A stretch of DNA of 33,170 nt from Deltaproteobacteria bacterium (GTDB lineage Bacteria > Desulfobacterota > GWC2-55-46), in contig JACRCH010000111.1 in assembly GCA_016219115.1 (NCBI GenBank), forward strand, positions 1-33,170, given 5' to 3'. The translations under genes and the position numbers were made by a program. The notes below the pieces were generated by a model. That model searched no databases and was not told the origin of the DNA. It saw only the letters and a list, made by a program, of their open reading frames with translations. How positions within the stretch are numbered: position 1 is the stretch's first letter; each line of letters starts with the position of its first letter. Positions 7,942-15,501 of this stretch are shown here, piece after piece.

Positions 7942-8307
7942 ATGCGTATAATGTTTGATCTGATGGGTACTGTCTTCGGCGCGATCGACATGTCTCTGAG
8001 GCCGGGGATAAAGGAGACGATAAAAGCCCTGAGGGAAAACGGGTGTCAGGTGGGTTTCTGGACGAGCGGCCCGGTCGAGCAATACAGGGCCGTGTTAAAT
8101 GGGGCCGGTATCACCGGGGAAGTATACAGGAAAGGGGTTCATCTGCCGTTCGTTCCCGACATTTGCGTTGACGACAGCCCCGAGGAGTGGATGCCGGGAG
8201 AGCTCTTCGCCGTAAAACCCCATATCTCGGATGTAATGCCCGGAGTCTCCATACTTGTCGCTGAGCTGATGGGCTTCAACGAGAAGCGGAACTTTTTCCG
8301 GGATTGA
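7942..8307 (+). CDS. Small HAD-superfamily-like protein
   Basis: The 121-residue product has a compact HAD core. MIFD-type motif I is MFDLMGTV, with the nucleophile Asp present but the usual second Asp replaced by Met. Motif II is FWTSGP, a Lys lies in YRKG, and motif IV is CVDDSPEEW. HAD enzymes are mostly phosphatases; here substrate and even activity are uncertain because the general-acid Asp is absent and no cap domain is present. It follows the kinase gene but is separated from it by a hairpin and has its own promoter with the TAATCT repeat box. A GGGGTG lies upstream of the ATG. Confidence 0.7.
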   Translation: MRIMFDLMGTVFGAIDMSLRPGIKETIKALRENGCQVGFWTSGPVEQYRAVLNGAGITGEVYRKGVHLPFVPDICVDDSPEEWMPGELFAVKPHISDVMPGVSILVAELMGFNEKRNFFRD

Positions 8308-8326
8308 CGGGACGGCGCGCTGTGTT

Positions 8327-8428
8327 TGAACCACCCCGCAAGCCTTGCTGACAGGGTTTCCGTTGGGGATATCTGTTTTTATATACGCGGCAAGCCGCGC
8401 TTAATTGAACCCGAAGGAAATATTAAAA
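8327..8428 (+). repeat. Interspersed repeat family A, copy A3 (variant type)
   Basis: This stretch matches the reverse complement of 31803-31910 over about 100 bp with few mismatches. Shared blocks include GAACCACCCCGCAAGCCTTG, the hairpin CGCGGCAAGCCGCG and CCGAAGGAAATATTAAAA. Its first 30 bp are the inverted form of the right-end module of A1 and A2. It fills most of the gap between the HAD-like gene and the small Cys-rich gene. Confidence 0.85.
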
Positions 8429-8484
8429 CCCCGGGGCCTTAAGACGGTTTAAAGAACAGGATGGTATTGACAGGAGGTGTGATT

Positions 8485-8706
8485 ATGAAGAGCAGGGGTG
8501 TAGTCGTAATCGACCTGATGGGAGAAGCGGACGAGTTGGAAAAGGGTGAGATCAAAAGAGAGGACCACGCATGCAGGTGCGAAGTCTGTCACTGCGACAA
8601 CGGGGTCCCGAAGGGCTACGAGGGAAGGGCCGTAAAGTATGACGAATCGCTCATACTCCTTCCGCAGGCCTATGTCGAGCTCCGGGGCAGGTGGAACTCC
8701 AGGTAA
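8485..8706 (+). CDS. Small Cys-rich hypothetical protein
   Basis: The 73-residue product is not recognised. The track start at 8461 lacks a ribosome-binding site. ATG 8485 has a near-perfect AGGAGGT 6 bp upstream and is chosen. Midway it carries a dense cluster, HACRCEVCHCDNG (CxCxxCxC with flanking His), suggesting a metal-binding site. CEVCH formally matches a haem-c motif, but no signal peptide exists, so haem attachment is unlikely. The N-terminus (VVVIDLMGE) is hydrophobic and strand-like. It ends 24 bp before the stop of the opposing PD-(D/E)XK-like gene. Confidence 0.6.
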   Translation: MKSRGVVVIDLMGEADELEKGEIKREDHACRCEVCHCDNGVPKGYEGRAVKYDESLILLPQAYVELRGRWNSR

Positions 8707-8729
8707 GGAAACAAGGCGTCTTCCGCGGC

Positions 8730-9527
8730 CTACCAGAAGTCTTCGGGAGCAAGGTGGCGGCGTATGCACGCACCGATGTTGGAGATCATGTCCGGCTTGC
8801 TGTTTGTTATGAAGACCTTCTCCTCTATGGAGAAGGTCTCTTCCCGAACCCTTGCCACCGGCAGCCCGCGGCCTTTCAGAAGCCCTTCGAATATCGGTAC
8901 AATCTTGTCCTTCATCCTCAGGGTCGTGTCCTCGAGGAATATCGCAAGCGCGGGCTTGAGCCCCTCGGTCCTCTTTAAAAACGCGGCCACCTCGGCCTCT
9001 TCGATGTTTTTAGGAGGGGAGGACTTCACCTCGACGTACACAAGCTCGCCCTCTACCGAGGCCACGACGTCGTAGTCGCCCCCGGCCTCCACTCCCTTAA
9101 GCCGCACGCCCCAGAGCGCGCTTGAGATGAACTCCCTCTCAAAGATATTAGCCACAAACCACTCAAGCGTATCGCCGAAGCTGAATACCGCCTCGGACTT
9201 GAGGCGGTACCTGCCGGAGCCCAGCGCTTTTATTACCGACCTTTCAAGGAGGAACCCGATGTACCTTTCGACCCACTCCCGGGTCGAATACTTGAGGAGG
9301 TCTTTCGCCTCGAAGGACTTCCTGTTCTTTATCACATCCCTTATGAATATCCGGAAGGAGTACTTCTTGAGCATCTCGTAGAGCTCGTCCTCGAACGGCT
9401 CATCGAGGTCGGGCGGGAAAAAGAGGTACTCGGTCGGGTTTTTGAGGATGACCTCAAAGCCCCGTCTTTTGAGCATGGCGGCGACCTCGTCACCGCCGCC
9501 GTATGGATTCTTCAATGGTCCTCTCAT
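8730..9527 (-). CDS. PD-(D/E)XK nuclease-like hypothetical protein
   Basis: The track ORF (to 9833) runs into the next gene's start. The ATG at 9527 has GGGAGG a few bases upstream and is the likely start, giving 265 residues. The central segment GGDYDVVASVEGELVYVEVKSS fits the D...ExK core of the PD-(D/E)XK fold (shown here as one short motif region). The N-terminal half looks helical and could hold a winged-helix-like region (VIKALGSGRYRLKSEA). No methylase, helicase or specificity subunit is nearby, so a restriction role is not supported. DNA repair or an inactive relative is possible. Confidence 0.6.
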   Translation of the reverse strand: MRGPLKNPYGGGDEVAAMLKRRGFEVILKNPTEYLFFPPDLDEPFEDELYEMLKKYSFRIFIRDVIKNRKSFEAKDLLKYSTREWVERYIGFLLERSVIKALGSGRYRLKSEAVFSFGDTLEWFVANIFEREFISSALWGVRLKGVEAGGDYDVVASVEGELVYVEVKSSPPKNIEEAEVAAFLKRTEGLKPALAIFLEDTTLRMKDKIVPIFEGLLKGRGLPVARVREETFSIEEKVFITNSKPDMISNIGACIRRHLAPEDFW

Positions 9528-9806
9528 GCGTCCTCCCGGTCTCAAGAGCGAAACTTTAGAGCCTGTCAAAGCAATGGAGATGTCACGGCCGCGTATCCCT
9601 GACAATCGCCCCGCATGGCGGGAGATTCCTCCGCCCCTGGCCCCGCCCGCTACCCGATAAACTCGTAAAAGGCGCTTGCGGCAAGGCATATGCCGATATA
9701 GTAATATAACCGGCGCGGAAATTGAAGCCCCCTGCTGTTTTTCCGCGGGAGGCTTCAAAAAGAGGAGAGGCCGCCTGAGAAAAATCATGGACTCGGGGGA
9801 AAATAC

Positions 9807-9815
9807 TGGTATAAT
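9807..9815 (+). promoter_or_regulatory. Extended -10 promoter for the aldo/keto reductase gene, possibly leaderless
   Basis: TGGTATAAT is a full extended -10 (TGn plus TATAAT), with no good -35. The hexamer ends at 9815 and the ATG is at 9825, so transcription would start within about 3 nt of the start codon. No Shine-Dalgarno lies before the ATG. Confidence 0.5.
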
Positions 9816-9824
9816 CTTTGACTT

Positions 9825-10661
9825 ATGAGACATCCTAAATCCACGGAAATACCGAAGAGAAGGCTCGGGAAGACCGGGCTCGATGTGTCGATACTCGGCC
9901 TCGGAGGCGAGGGGGTCTTAAGGACCTTCGGCAATGAGAAGGCCGCCGACGAGCTGATAAATACCGCCATAGACGCCGGTATTAACTATCTCGAGTCGGC
10001 CCGCGCCTATGCCGGAAGCGAAAACTACTGCGGGGCGGCCCTCAAGGGCAGGAGGGACAGTATCTATCTGGCGAGCAAATCCCACGCCAGGGACAAGGCC
10101 GGGGCGCTTGGCCACCTGCATGAGACCCTGACGAACATGAAGACCGACCACCTCGATGTCTGGCAGATACACGATGTGAGGACTGAAGACGAGATAGAAG
10201 AGATCTTCAGTCCCACCGGGGCTATCGAGGCTTTCGTGGAGGCTAAAGAGAAGGGAAAGGCAAGGTTCCTGGGCGTCACCGGTCACCACGACCCGGCGGT
10301 CATCAAGAGGTGCCTGGAGCTCTTCGACTTCGATACGGTCCTGATACCCGTAAACCCGGCCGAGCCTGAGTACAAGTGCTTTCTCGAAGAGATCGTACAG
10401 GTGGCGGGGGCCAAGGACGTGGGTGTGGTGGGGATGAAGGCCTTTTTGAGGGGAAGGCTCAACGCCCCTAAGAAGCTGCTCTTCAGCTACGCGCTTTCTC
10501 AGCCCATAGCAACGGCAGTCATCGGGTGTGACACGGTAGAGCAACTCAAGGAGAACATCGAGAGCGCCATAGCGTATACGCCCCTTAAGTACAAGGAGGT
10601 CCAGAGGCTCCACCAGATAGTCGCCCCTTACGCCAAAGACCTCATGTACTACAAGCCCTGA
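9825..10661 (+). CDS. Aldo/keto reductase family oxidoreductase
   Basis: The 278-residue product is a TIM-barrel aldo/keto reductase: RRLGKTGLDVSILGLGG at the N-terminus, active-site region NYLESARAYAGSE (Tyr present), Lys in LASKSHARD, His in VWQIHDV, and the C-terminal NADP-binding segment TAVIGCDTVEQLKEN. The family reduces carbonyls with NAD(P)H; the substrate is not predictable. In the tetrad, the Asp usually found in the 'DTA..YG.SE' block is Glu here. The start has no Shine-Dalgarno but is fixed by the conserved N-terminus. A rho-independent terminator follows. Confidence 0.87.
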   Translation: MRHPKSTEIPKRRLGKTGLDVSILGLGGEGVLRTFGNEKAADELINTAIDAGINYLESARAYAGSENYCGAALKGRRDSIYLASKSHARDKAGALGHLHETLTNMKTDHLDVWQIHDVRTEDEIEEIFSPTGAIEAFVEAKEKGKARFLGVTGHHDPAVIKRCLELFDFDTVLIPVNPAEPEYKCFLEEIVQVAGAKDVGVVGMKAFLRGRLNAPKKLLFSYALSQPIATAVIGCDTVEQLKENIESAIAYTPLKYKEVQRLHQIVAPYAKDLMYYKP

Positions 10662-10686
10662 TCCGCGGCAACCTTTAAAAGACGGA

Positions 10687-10721
10687 AGCGGCCGGCGATA
10701 TACCGCCGTCCGCTTTTTTTT
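10687..10721 (+). terminator. Rho-independent terminator after the aldo/keto reductase gene
   Basis: AGCGG-C-CGGCG (10687-10697) pairs with CGCCG-T-CCGCT (10104-type arm at 10704-10714) with one mismatch and a 6-nt loop, followed by a run of eight T. It lies between convergent genes and a short T run on the other strand may also serve tpx. Confidence 0.8.
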
Positions 10722-10761
10722 GTATCTTCCATAACCGGATGCGGCCTTAAAAACCGGCCTC

Positions 10762-11283
10762 TTACCGGCGGGCGAAAAGCTTGTTCGTCTCTTCCAGAGC
10801 CTTTCCGTAGTTCACATTGGAGGTCATCTCGGGGACGACTTCCATGTATCTTATGACATTGTCCTTGTCGATGAGGAATATCGCGCGCGCAAGGAGCCTC
10901 AGCTCCTTTATAAGGACCCCGTAGTTGGCGCCGAATTCGGCGTCCCTGTGGTCCGAGTAAGTCCCTATCCTCTCGATCCCGGCTGTAGCGCAGAACCTCC
11001 CGATGGCAAAGGGCAGGTCCATGCTGATATTCAGCACTGCCACCTCTGGAGGAAGCTTCGCCGCCTCTTCGTTGAACCTTCTGGCCTGGGTGTCGCAGAC
11101 CGGGGTGTCGAGAGAGGGGGTGACGCTGATAAGCTTCGCCTTGCCGAGGAAGTCCCTGAGGGCTACGGGCTTTAAGTCCTTGCCGATGACGGTAAATTCC
11201 GGGGCCTTGTTCCCGGTCTTCTGCTCGTTTCCGGTAAGGGTCAGGGGGTTGCCATTGAATGTAACGGCGCCAATTCTGTCCAT
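10762..11283 (-). CDS. tpx: Thiol peroxidase (Tpx, atypical 2-Cys peroxiredoxin)
   Basis: The product matches Tpx throughout: VTFNGNPLTLTG at the N-terminus, peroxidatic Cys in PSLDTPVCDTQ (about residue 63), resolving Cys in IGRFCATAGI (about 98) and a C-terminal YMEVVPEMTSNVNY. It reduces hydrogen and lipid peroxides using thioredoxin. The track start is a GTG two codons upstream. ATG 11283 is preferred because AGAGAGGT precedes it at normal spacing, giving 173 residues. It is monocistronic and converges with the aldo/keto reductase gene. Confidence 0.95.
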   Translation of the reverse strand: MDRIGAVTFNGNPLTLTGNEQKTGNKAPEFTVIGKDLKPVALRDFLGKAKLISVTPSLDTPVCDTQARRFNEEAAKLPPEVAVLNISMDLPFAIGRFCATAGIERIGTYSDHRDAEFGANYGVLIKELRLLARAIFLIDKDNVIRYMEVVPEMTSNVNYGKALEETNKLFARR

Positions 11284-11665
11284 GTCCACCTCTCTTTTCT
11301 TTATGGTTTTTTAAACCGACATATATTGATATTAAATCATGACGATACTCCGTCTTTAATCCTTGAAAAGGTTTTATTGATAAAAGGTTATCATATAGTG
11401 CGGAGTTGTCAAATCCAGGCGCGCTTTTTCCGGTATGCTTTAAAAACCCTGTGCTTTAAAGCATTTATGTAAATGAACCCTCCCTGGGCTTAAAACCCCC
11501 AGGGTTTTCAGAACGTTAAAAAAATAATATCCTTAAAAGTACGAAAGGGGATGGCGGTTGACCCCCCTTTGCGTACAGGCAGGCGGTCTCTTAAGATAAT
11601 GCTTAAAACCCGATAATATGCTATCCTTGATGAAGCCTGAAAAATCCCTTTAACGGTCTTTACGG
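11284..11665. other. Divergent intergenic region between tpx and the rhomboid gene
   Basis: About 380 AT-richer bases. It contains a stem-loop CCCTGGG-n9-CCCAGGG plus TTTT (11482-11508), a TGCTTTAAA direct repeat (within 11437-11465) that ends in the palindrome TGCTTTAAAGCA, and a candidate promoter for the rhomboid gene. No ORF with support was found. Confidence 0.5.
11591..11619 (+). promoter_or_regulatory. Candidate promoter for the rhomboid-pncB pair
   Basis: TTAAGA (11591-11596), a 17-bp spacer and TAATAT (11614-11619) lie about 47 bp before the ATG at 11666. The hexamer match is moderate. Confidence 0.3.
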
Positions 11666-12328
11666 ATGATACCTCTTAAAGACGACGTCCCCTCATATAC
11701 CTTCCCATATGTAACTATCTCGATAATAATAATAAATATAGTCGTCTTCATCTACCAGATGACACTCGGCACGAGCGGCACGGAGAACTTTATCTACAGG
11801 ACGGCGGCGATTCCCTATGAGATAACGCATCTGGTAGATATAAAGCCGCGCTCGGTCGTTCCCCCGCCGTTTACCCTCTTTACGGCGATGTTCGTCCACG
11901 GCGGGCTCTTGCATCTGGCCGGGAACATGCTCTTTCTATGGATATTCGGCGACAACGTCGAGGACACTCTCGGGCACTTCAGGTTCGTTCTCTTTTATCT
12001 CGCCTCCGGCGTCATAGCGAGCCTCGCGCACATAGCGATGGAGCCATCTTCGACGCTGCCGATGATAGGCGCAAGCGGAGCGATAGCCGGGGTGCTGGGG
12101 GCGTATTTTATCCTTTTTCCGAGGGCGAAGATCCTGACGCTCGTCTTTCTGCTCTTTTTCGTAACTGTCGCGAGGATACCGGCTGTAGTCTTTTTAGGCA
12201 TCTGGTTCCTATTTCAGCTCTTAAGCTCCGGCTCCGGCGGAGGGATAGCCTGGTACGCCCACATAGGGGGCTTTGTGGCCGGGGCCGTGGCTATAATAAT
12301 ACTGAGACCTAAAAAGACAAGGGCATAG
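11666..12328 (+). CDS. Rhomboid-family intramembrane serine protease
   Basis: The 220-residue product has six or so membrane helices and the rhomboid signatures: HGGLLHLAGNMLFLWIFG after helix 1 with its loop, catalytic Ser in GASGAIAG (S137) and catalytic His in YAHIGGFVAG (H199). Rhomboids cleave membrane proteins within or near transmembrane helices; the substrate is unknown. The N-terminal MIPLKDDVPS is typical of a common bacterial subgroup. There is no clear Shine-Dalgarno. pncB follows 32 bp downstream, probably in the same transcript. Confidence 0.92.
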   Translation: MIPLKDDVPSYTFPYVTISIIIINIVVFIYQMTLGTSGTENFIYRTAAIPYEITHLVDIKPRSVVPPPFTLFTAMFVHGGLLHLAGNMLFLWIFGDNVEDTLGHFRFVLFYLASGVIASLAHIAMEPSSTLPMIGASGAIAGVLGAYFILFPRAKILTLVFLLFFVTVARIPAVVFLGIWFLFQLLSSGSGGGIAWYAHIGGFVAGAVAIIILRPKKTRA

Positions 12329-12360
12329 CCCGTACATCACGCATAAAAGCGGAGGCTAAA

Positions 12361-13518
12361 ATGTTCCATATCTCAGACCCGAAGGATATAAAAAACGGCA
12401 GGGTCACGGATGTTTATTTCGCGCGCACCCTGGAGATACTCAAGAAAAAGGGGATAGACAAAAGGGTCAGGGCCGAGTTCTTCGCCAAGACCCTTCCGGC
12501 GGAGTGGAAGTGGGCGGCCCTGGCCGGGATCGAAGAGGTGGCGCACCTGATGGAAGGCAAAGAGGTCAACATCAGGGCCTTCAGGGAGGGCGAAGTATTC
12601 ATGCCCTGGGAGCCGGTGATGGAGATAGAGGGGATGTACACCGGGTTCTGTGTCTTTGAGACGGCCCTGCTGGGCCTTATATGCCAGGCTTCGGGGATAG
12701 CGACAAAGGCCGCCCGCATAAGGCTTGCCGCAGGGGACCGGTTGGTCGCGAGCTTCGGCGCCCGGCGGATGCACCCTGCACTGGCCCCGATGATAGAGCG
12801 CTCCGCCTACATCGGAGGGTGCGACGGAGTGGCCGTCATCGTCAGCGCGGAGCTTCTGGAGACAGACCCCATGGGCACGATGCCGCATGCCCTGATACTC
12901 GTCCTCGGCGATACCGTTGAGGCGGTAAAGGCGTTCGACGAGGTGGTAGACAAAAAGGTCAGGAGAGTGGCCCTGATAGATACCTTCAACGACGAGAAGT
13001 TCGAGGCGATAAGGGTGGCCGAGGCCATGAAGGGGAAGCTCTACGCCGTGAGGCTCGACACCCCTTCCTCGAGGAGGGGGAATTTCTACCGGATATTCGA
13101 GGAGGTGAGGTGGGAGCTTGATCTGCGCGGTTTCAAGGACGTGAAGCTCTTCGCAAGCGGCGGGCTCGATGAGAAAGAGGTGATGGAGTTGAAGCCCGTG
13201 GTCGACGCCTTCGGAGTAGGCACATCCATCAGCGACGCCCCGGTGGTGGACTTCGCCATGGACATAATGGAGATAGACGGAGTGCCGCTGGCCAAGAGGG
13301 GCAAGTGGTCGGGAGCCAAAGACGTCCTCAAGTGCGGGAGCTGCTCCAACCGCAGGATTGTCCCGTTGGGGTCTGAAGTCGAGAGGTGCGCCTGCGGTGG
13401 AGAGTTCGGCAGCCTCTTTGTCCCGCTTATCTCCGGCGGCAAGGTCACCGCGAAGCTGCCCAAACCGGGTGAAATAAAGGAATTTCTCTCGAAAAGGCTT
13501 AAGGGGCTTGAGCTTTAA
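12361..13518 (+). CDS. pncB: Nicotinate phosphoribosyltransferase
   Basis: The 385-residue product has NAPRTase features: VYFARTLEIL near the N-terminus, ASFGARRMHPA, IGGCDGVAVI, VALIDTFNDEKFEA and the phosphate-binding ASGGLDEKEV with GVGTSISDAP. It makes nicotinate mononucleotide from nicotinate and PRPP in the Preiss-Handler NAD salvage route. A C-terminal CxxC...CxC cluster (CGSCSNRR, CACGGEFG) suggests a zinc site as in the shorter archaeal/bacterial subgroup. GGAGGC precedes the ATG. The window also holds pnt genes and a kinase with a possible NAD-binding domain, though not in the same operon. Confidence 0.92.
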   Translation: MFHISDPKDIKNGRVTDVYFARTLEILKKKGIDKRVRAEFFAKTLPAEWKWAALAGIEEVAHLMEGKEVNIRAFREGEVFMPWEPVMEIEGMYTGFCVFETALLGLICQASGIATKAARIRLAAGDRLVASFGARRMHPALAPMIERSAYIGGCDGVAVIVSAELLETDPMGTMPHALILVLGDTVEAVKAFDEVVDKKVRRVALIDTFNDEKFEAIRVAEAMKGKLYAVRLDTPSSRRGNFYRIFEEVRWELDLRGFKDVKLFASGGLDEKEVMELKPVVDAFGVGTSISDAPVVDFAMDIMEIDGVPLAKRGKWSGAKDVLKCGSCSNRRIVPLGSEVERCACGGEFGSLFVPLISGGKVTAKLPKPGEIKEFLSKRLKGLEL

Positions 13519-13638
13519 GCTGAAATAGCCTTGCGGGACAATACCTTCCATTGTTGACCTTTGGGCCTCTTTATGGTAAAAAAACCTTTAAGAAATGAAG
13601 GGTTTTTGCCGATTATCCTTGTGAAGGAGAACAGAGGG

Positions 13639-13725
13639 ATGCTCCTACGCAAGACAACAAGAGTTCTACTCTTCTTCCCTGACTTACATTCCCCGGAGCT
13701 TTGCGACTCAGCCCCAGACCCATAA
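13639..13725 (+). CDS. Possible 28-codon upstream ORF coupled to the methyltransferase/GT2 gene
   Basis: ATG 13639 is preceded by AAGGAG at 9-bp spacing. The frame (MLLRKTTRVLLFFPDL...) stops at 13725, 5 bp before the ATG of the next gene, which itself lacks a Shine-Dalgarno. This arrangement suits translational coupling. There is no homology or conservation evidence. Confidence 0.3.
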   Translation: MLLRKTTRVLLFFPDLHSPELCDSAPDP

Positions 13726-13730
13726 CCCCG

Positions 13731-15194
13731 ATGAATACCGAAAAGACAAAAACAGAGAGCAACTGGGCGCTTGAGTACCTCAAGTCCAGAAGGGCCTATG
13801 TCCGTGAATCCTACGAGAAGATCGCCCCTGTCAGGGAAAAATGGATCAAGAAAAATAGGTACTTCTACAATAAGCTCTCATCCTTCCTGAAGTTCATAAT
13901 AGAGCCGGGCAAAAGGGTGCTTCTCTTCAGGTCCGAGCTGGGCCAGATACTTGAGAACGTGGAGCCTTCAACGGGCGTGGGGGTAGAGGTCTGCCAGAAG
14001 ATGGTGGCGATGGCCAAAGAAAAGCGCCCGCAGTTCAGGTTCGAGTGCGCCGACCCTGAGTCATACTCGGACCCGGAAAAGTACGACTATGTGATCTTTT
14101 ACTCCCTCGGTGACATCATAGACATAGAAAAAGCGTTCCTGAACGCCCGTAACTTCTCTACCCCATCTACGCGCCTCATAGTCATAAACTACAACTACCT
14201 GTGGCGGCCCTTGAATGTGCTCGCCGAGAAGATCGGCTGGAAGGTCCCCCAGCCCACCCAGAACTGGCTCAATATCCCGGTCATCGAGAACATGCTCCAC
14301 CTGGCAGGCTACGAGGTGATAAAACAGTACCACCAGATACTCTTCCCTGTCGGCATCCCGGCGGTCTCGTGGTTCATGAACGGTGTCGTGGCGAGGCTGC
14401 CGTTCATAAAGAACCTCTGCTTTATCCAGATACTCGTTGCCGGGGAGATGACGAAAAAGCCCGAGGGCAAGGACTACGCGGTATCCGTGATAATCCCGTG
14501 CAAGAACGAGTTGGGCAATGTCGAGGGGGCGGTGGAGAGGATGCCCGGGATGGGCGCCGGTGTCGAGATAATATTCTGCGACGACAAGAGCACTGACGGA
14601 ACGGCCGACGAAGTAAGGCGCATGATGAAGAAGTACCCCGAAAAAAATATCCGGCTCGTCAACGGCCCCGGCATCTGCAAGGCAAAAAACGTCTGGACCG
14701 GCTTTGAGGCGGCCACCGGCGACATACTCATGATACTGGACGCCGACCTGACGGTAATACCAGAGGAGCTCCCGTACTTTTACGACGCGATAGCCGATGG
14801 CAGGGGCGAGTTCATAAACGGCTCCAGGATGATATACCCGATGCAGAAAGAGGCCATGCGGGCTCTTAACATCATAGGCAACAAGTTCTTCGGTCTCTCC
14901 TTCTCTTATCTTTTGGGGCAGAGGCTCACCGATACCCTCTGCGGCACAAAGGTCCTGTGGAGAAGGGACTGGCCCCGGGTAAAGGGGCTTCTTGGCTCAT
15001 GGGGGATAGAGGACAGGTGGGGTGATTACGAGCTCATATTCGGGGCGGCCAAGCTCCACTTGAAGATCGTCGAGGTGCCTGTGCATTACCTGGAGAGGGT
15101 CTACGGCGAGACCAAGATGACAAAGAGGCTCACGAACGGGCTTGTAATGCTCAGGATGTGCGTGGCCGCGTTTAAAAAGTTCAAATTCGTCTGA
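13731..15194 (+). CDS. Bifunctional protein: SAM-methyltransferase-like domain fused to family 2 glycosyltransferase
   Basis: 487 residues if started at ATG 13731; the track start at 13701 is a TTG. Residues about 20-235 resemble a class I methyltransferase (KRVLLFRSELGQIL, VGVEVCQKMVAMA, YDYVIFYSLGDI), though the glycine-rich SAM loop is degenerate. Residues about 250-475 are a GT2 domain of the dolichol-phosphate-mannose synthase type: VSVIIPCKNELGN, FCDDKSTDGTADEV, LMILDADLTVIPEE, NGSRMIYPM and RLTDTLCGTKVLWR. It probably transfers a sugar from a nucleotide sugar to a lipid carrier or glycan. It opens a block of glycan-related genes. Confidence 0.85.
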   Translation: MNTEKTKTESNWALEYLKSRRAYVRESYEKIAPVREKWIKKNRYFYNKLSSFLKFIIEPGKRVLLFRSELGQILENVEPSTGVGVEVCQKMVAMAKEKRPQFRFECADPESYSDPEKYDYVIFYSLGDIIDIEKAFLNARNFSTPSTRLIVINYNYLWRPLNVLAEKIGWKVPQPTQNWLNIPVIENMLHLAGYEVIKQYHQILFPVGIPAVSWFMNGVVARLPFIKNLCFIQILVAGEMTKKPEGKDYAVSVIIPCKNELGNVEGAVERMPGMGAGVEIIFCDDKSTDGTADEVRRMMKKYPEKNIRLVNGPGICKAKNVWTGFEAATGDILMILDADLTVIPEELPYFYDAIADGRGEFINGSRMIYPMQKEAMRALNIIGNKFFGLSFSYLLGQRLTDTLCGTKVLWRRDWPRVKGLLGSWGIEDRWGDYELIFGAAKLHLKIVEVPVHYLERVYGETKMTKRLTNGLVMLRMCVAAFKKFKFV

Positions 15195-15501
15195 TCGCCG
15201 CCCAAACGCCAGGAACCAATATCCCCTCTTGAAAAATCGGTACAACGGGTATTGAACTCGCGAGCCGTCTTTTTAATCACAAAATTCCCTGTAGCTTGCT
15301 AGCAGGGAATTTCCTTGTAAAAATCCTCCCCCTCGATGGGGGAGGGTAGGGTGGGGGTGACAACAGGTTTTCACCCTCCCCGCTTCCCGTTGCATCGGAA
15401 GAGCGCAACGGGAGCCCAGCCCTCGCAATCAAGGGAGGGGAGGATTAAGGAGATACCCCGATAGCCTTGCTATCGGGGTGGTTCATAGGACAGGTTCTTT
15501 T
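15195..15501. other. Intergenic region mostly occupied by repeat A2
   Basis: About 307 bp between the GT2 fusion and the frameshifted membrane protein. Repeat A2 takes up 15273-15490. The rest shows no gene, promoter or terminator that can be supported. Confidence 0.5.
15273..15490 (+). repeat. Interspersed repeat family A, copy A2 with an extra internal hairpin
   Basis: It has the same left end as A1 (TTAATCACAAAATTCCCTGT), the same interior CCTCCCCCTCGATGGGGGAGG hairpin, the same GGGTGGGGGTGA...TTTTCACCCTCCCC segment and the same right-end module (GATACCCCGATAG...GGGGTGGTTCATAGGA). Relative to A1 it carries about 45 extra bases within the last interior segment, including a hairpin (CCCGTTGC...GCAACGGG). 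The left end is a perfect TTCCCTG/CAGGGAA hairpin. Confidence 0.82.

Noticed and set aside
9528-9833. N-terminal extension of the PD-(D/E)XK-like ORF
   Set aside because: It would overlap the aldo/keto reductase start, and ATG 9527 has a strong GGGAGG. The extension is Arg/Gly-rich without features.
12373-13551. 392-codon minus-strand ORF opposite pncB
   Set aside because: It is entirely antisense to a gene with clear NAPRTase motifs. Its composition (Arg/His/Gly/Leu-rich, no domain) is typical of a GC-rich shadow frame.
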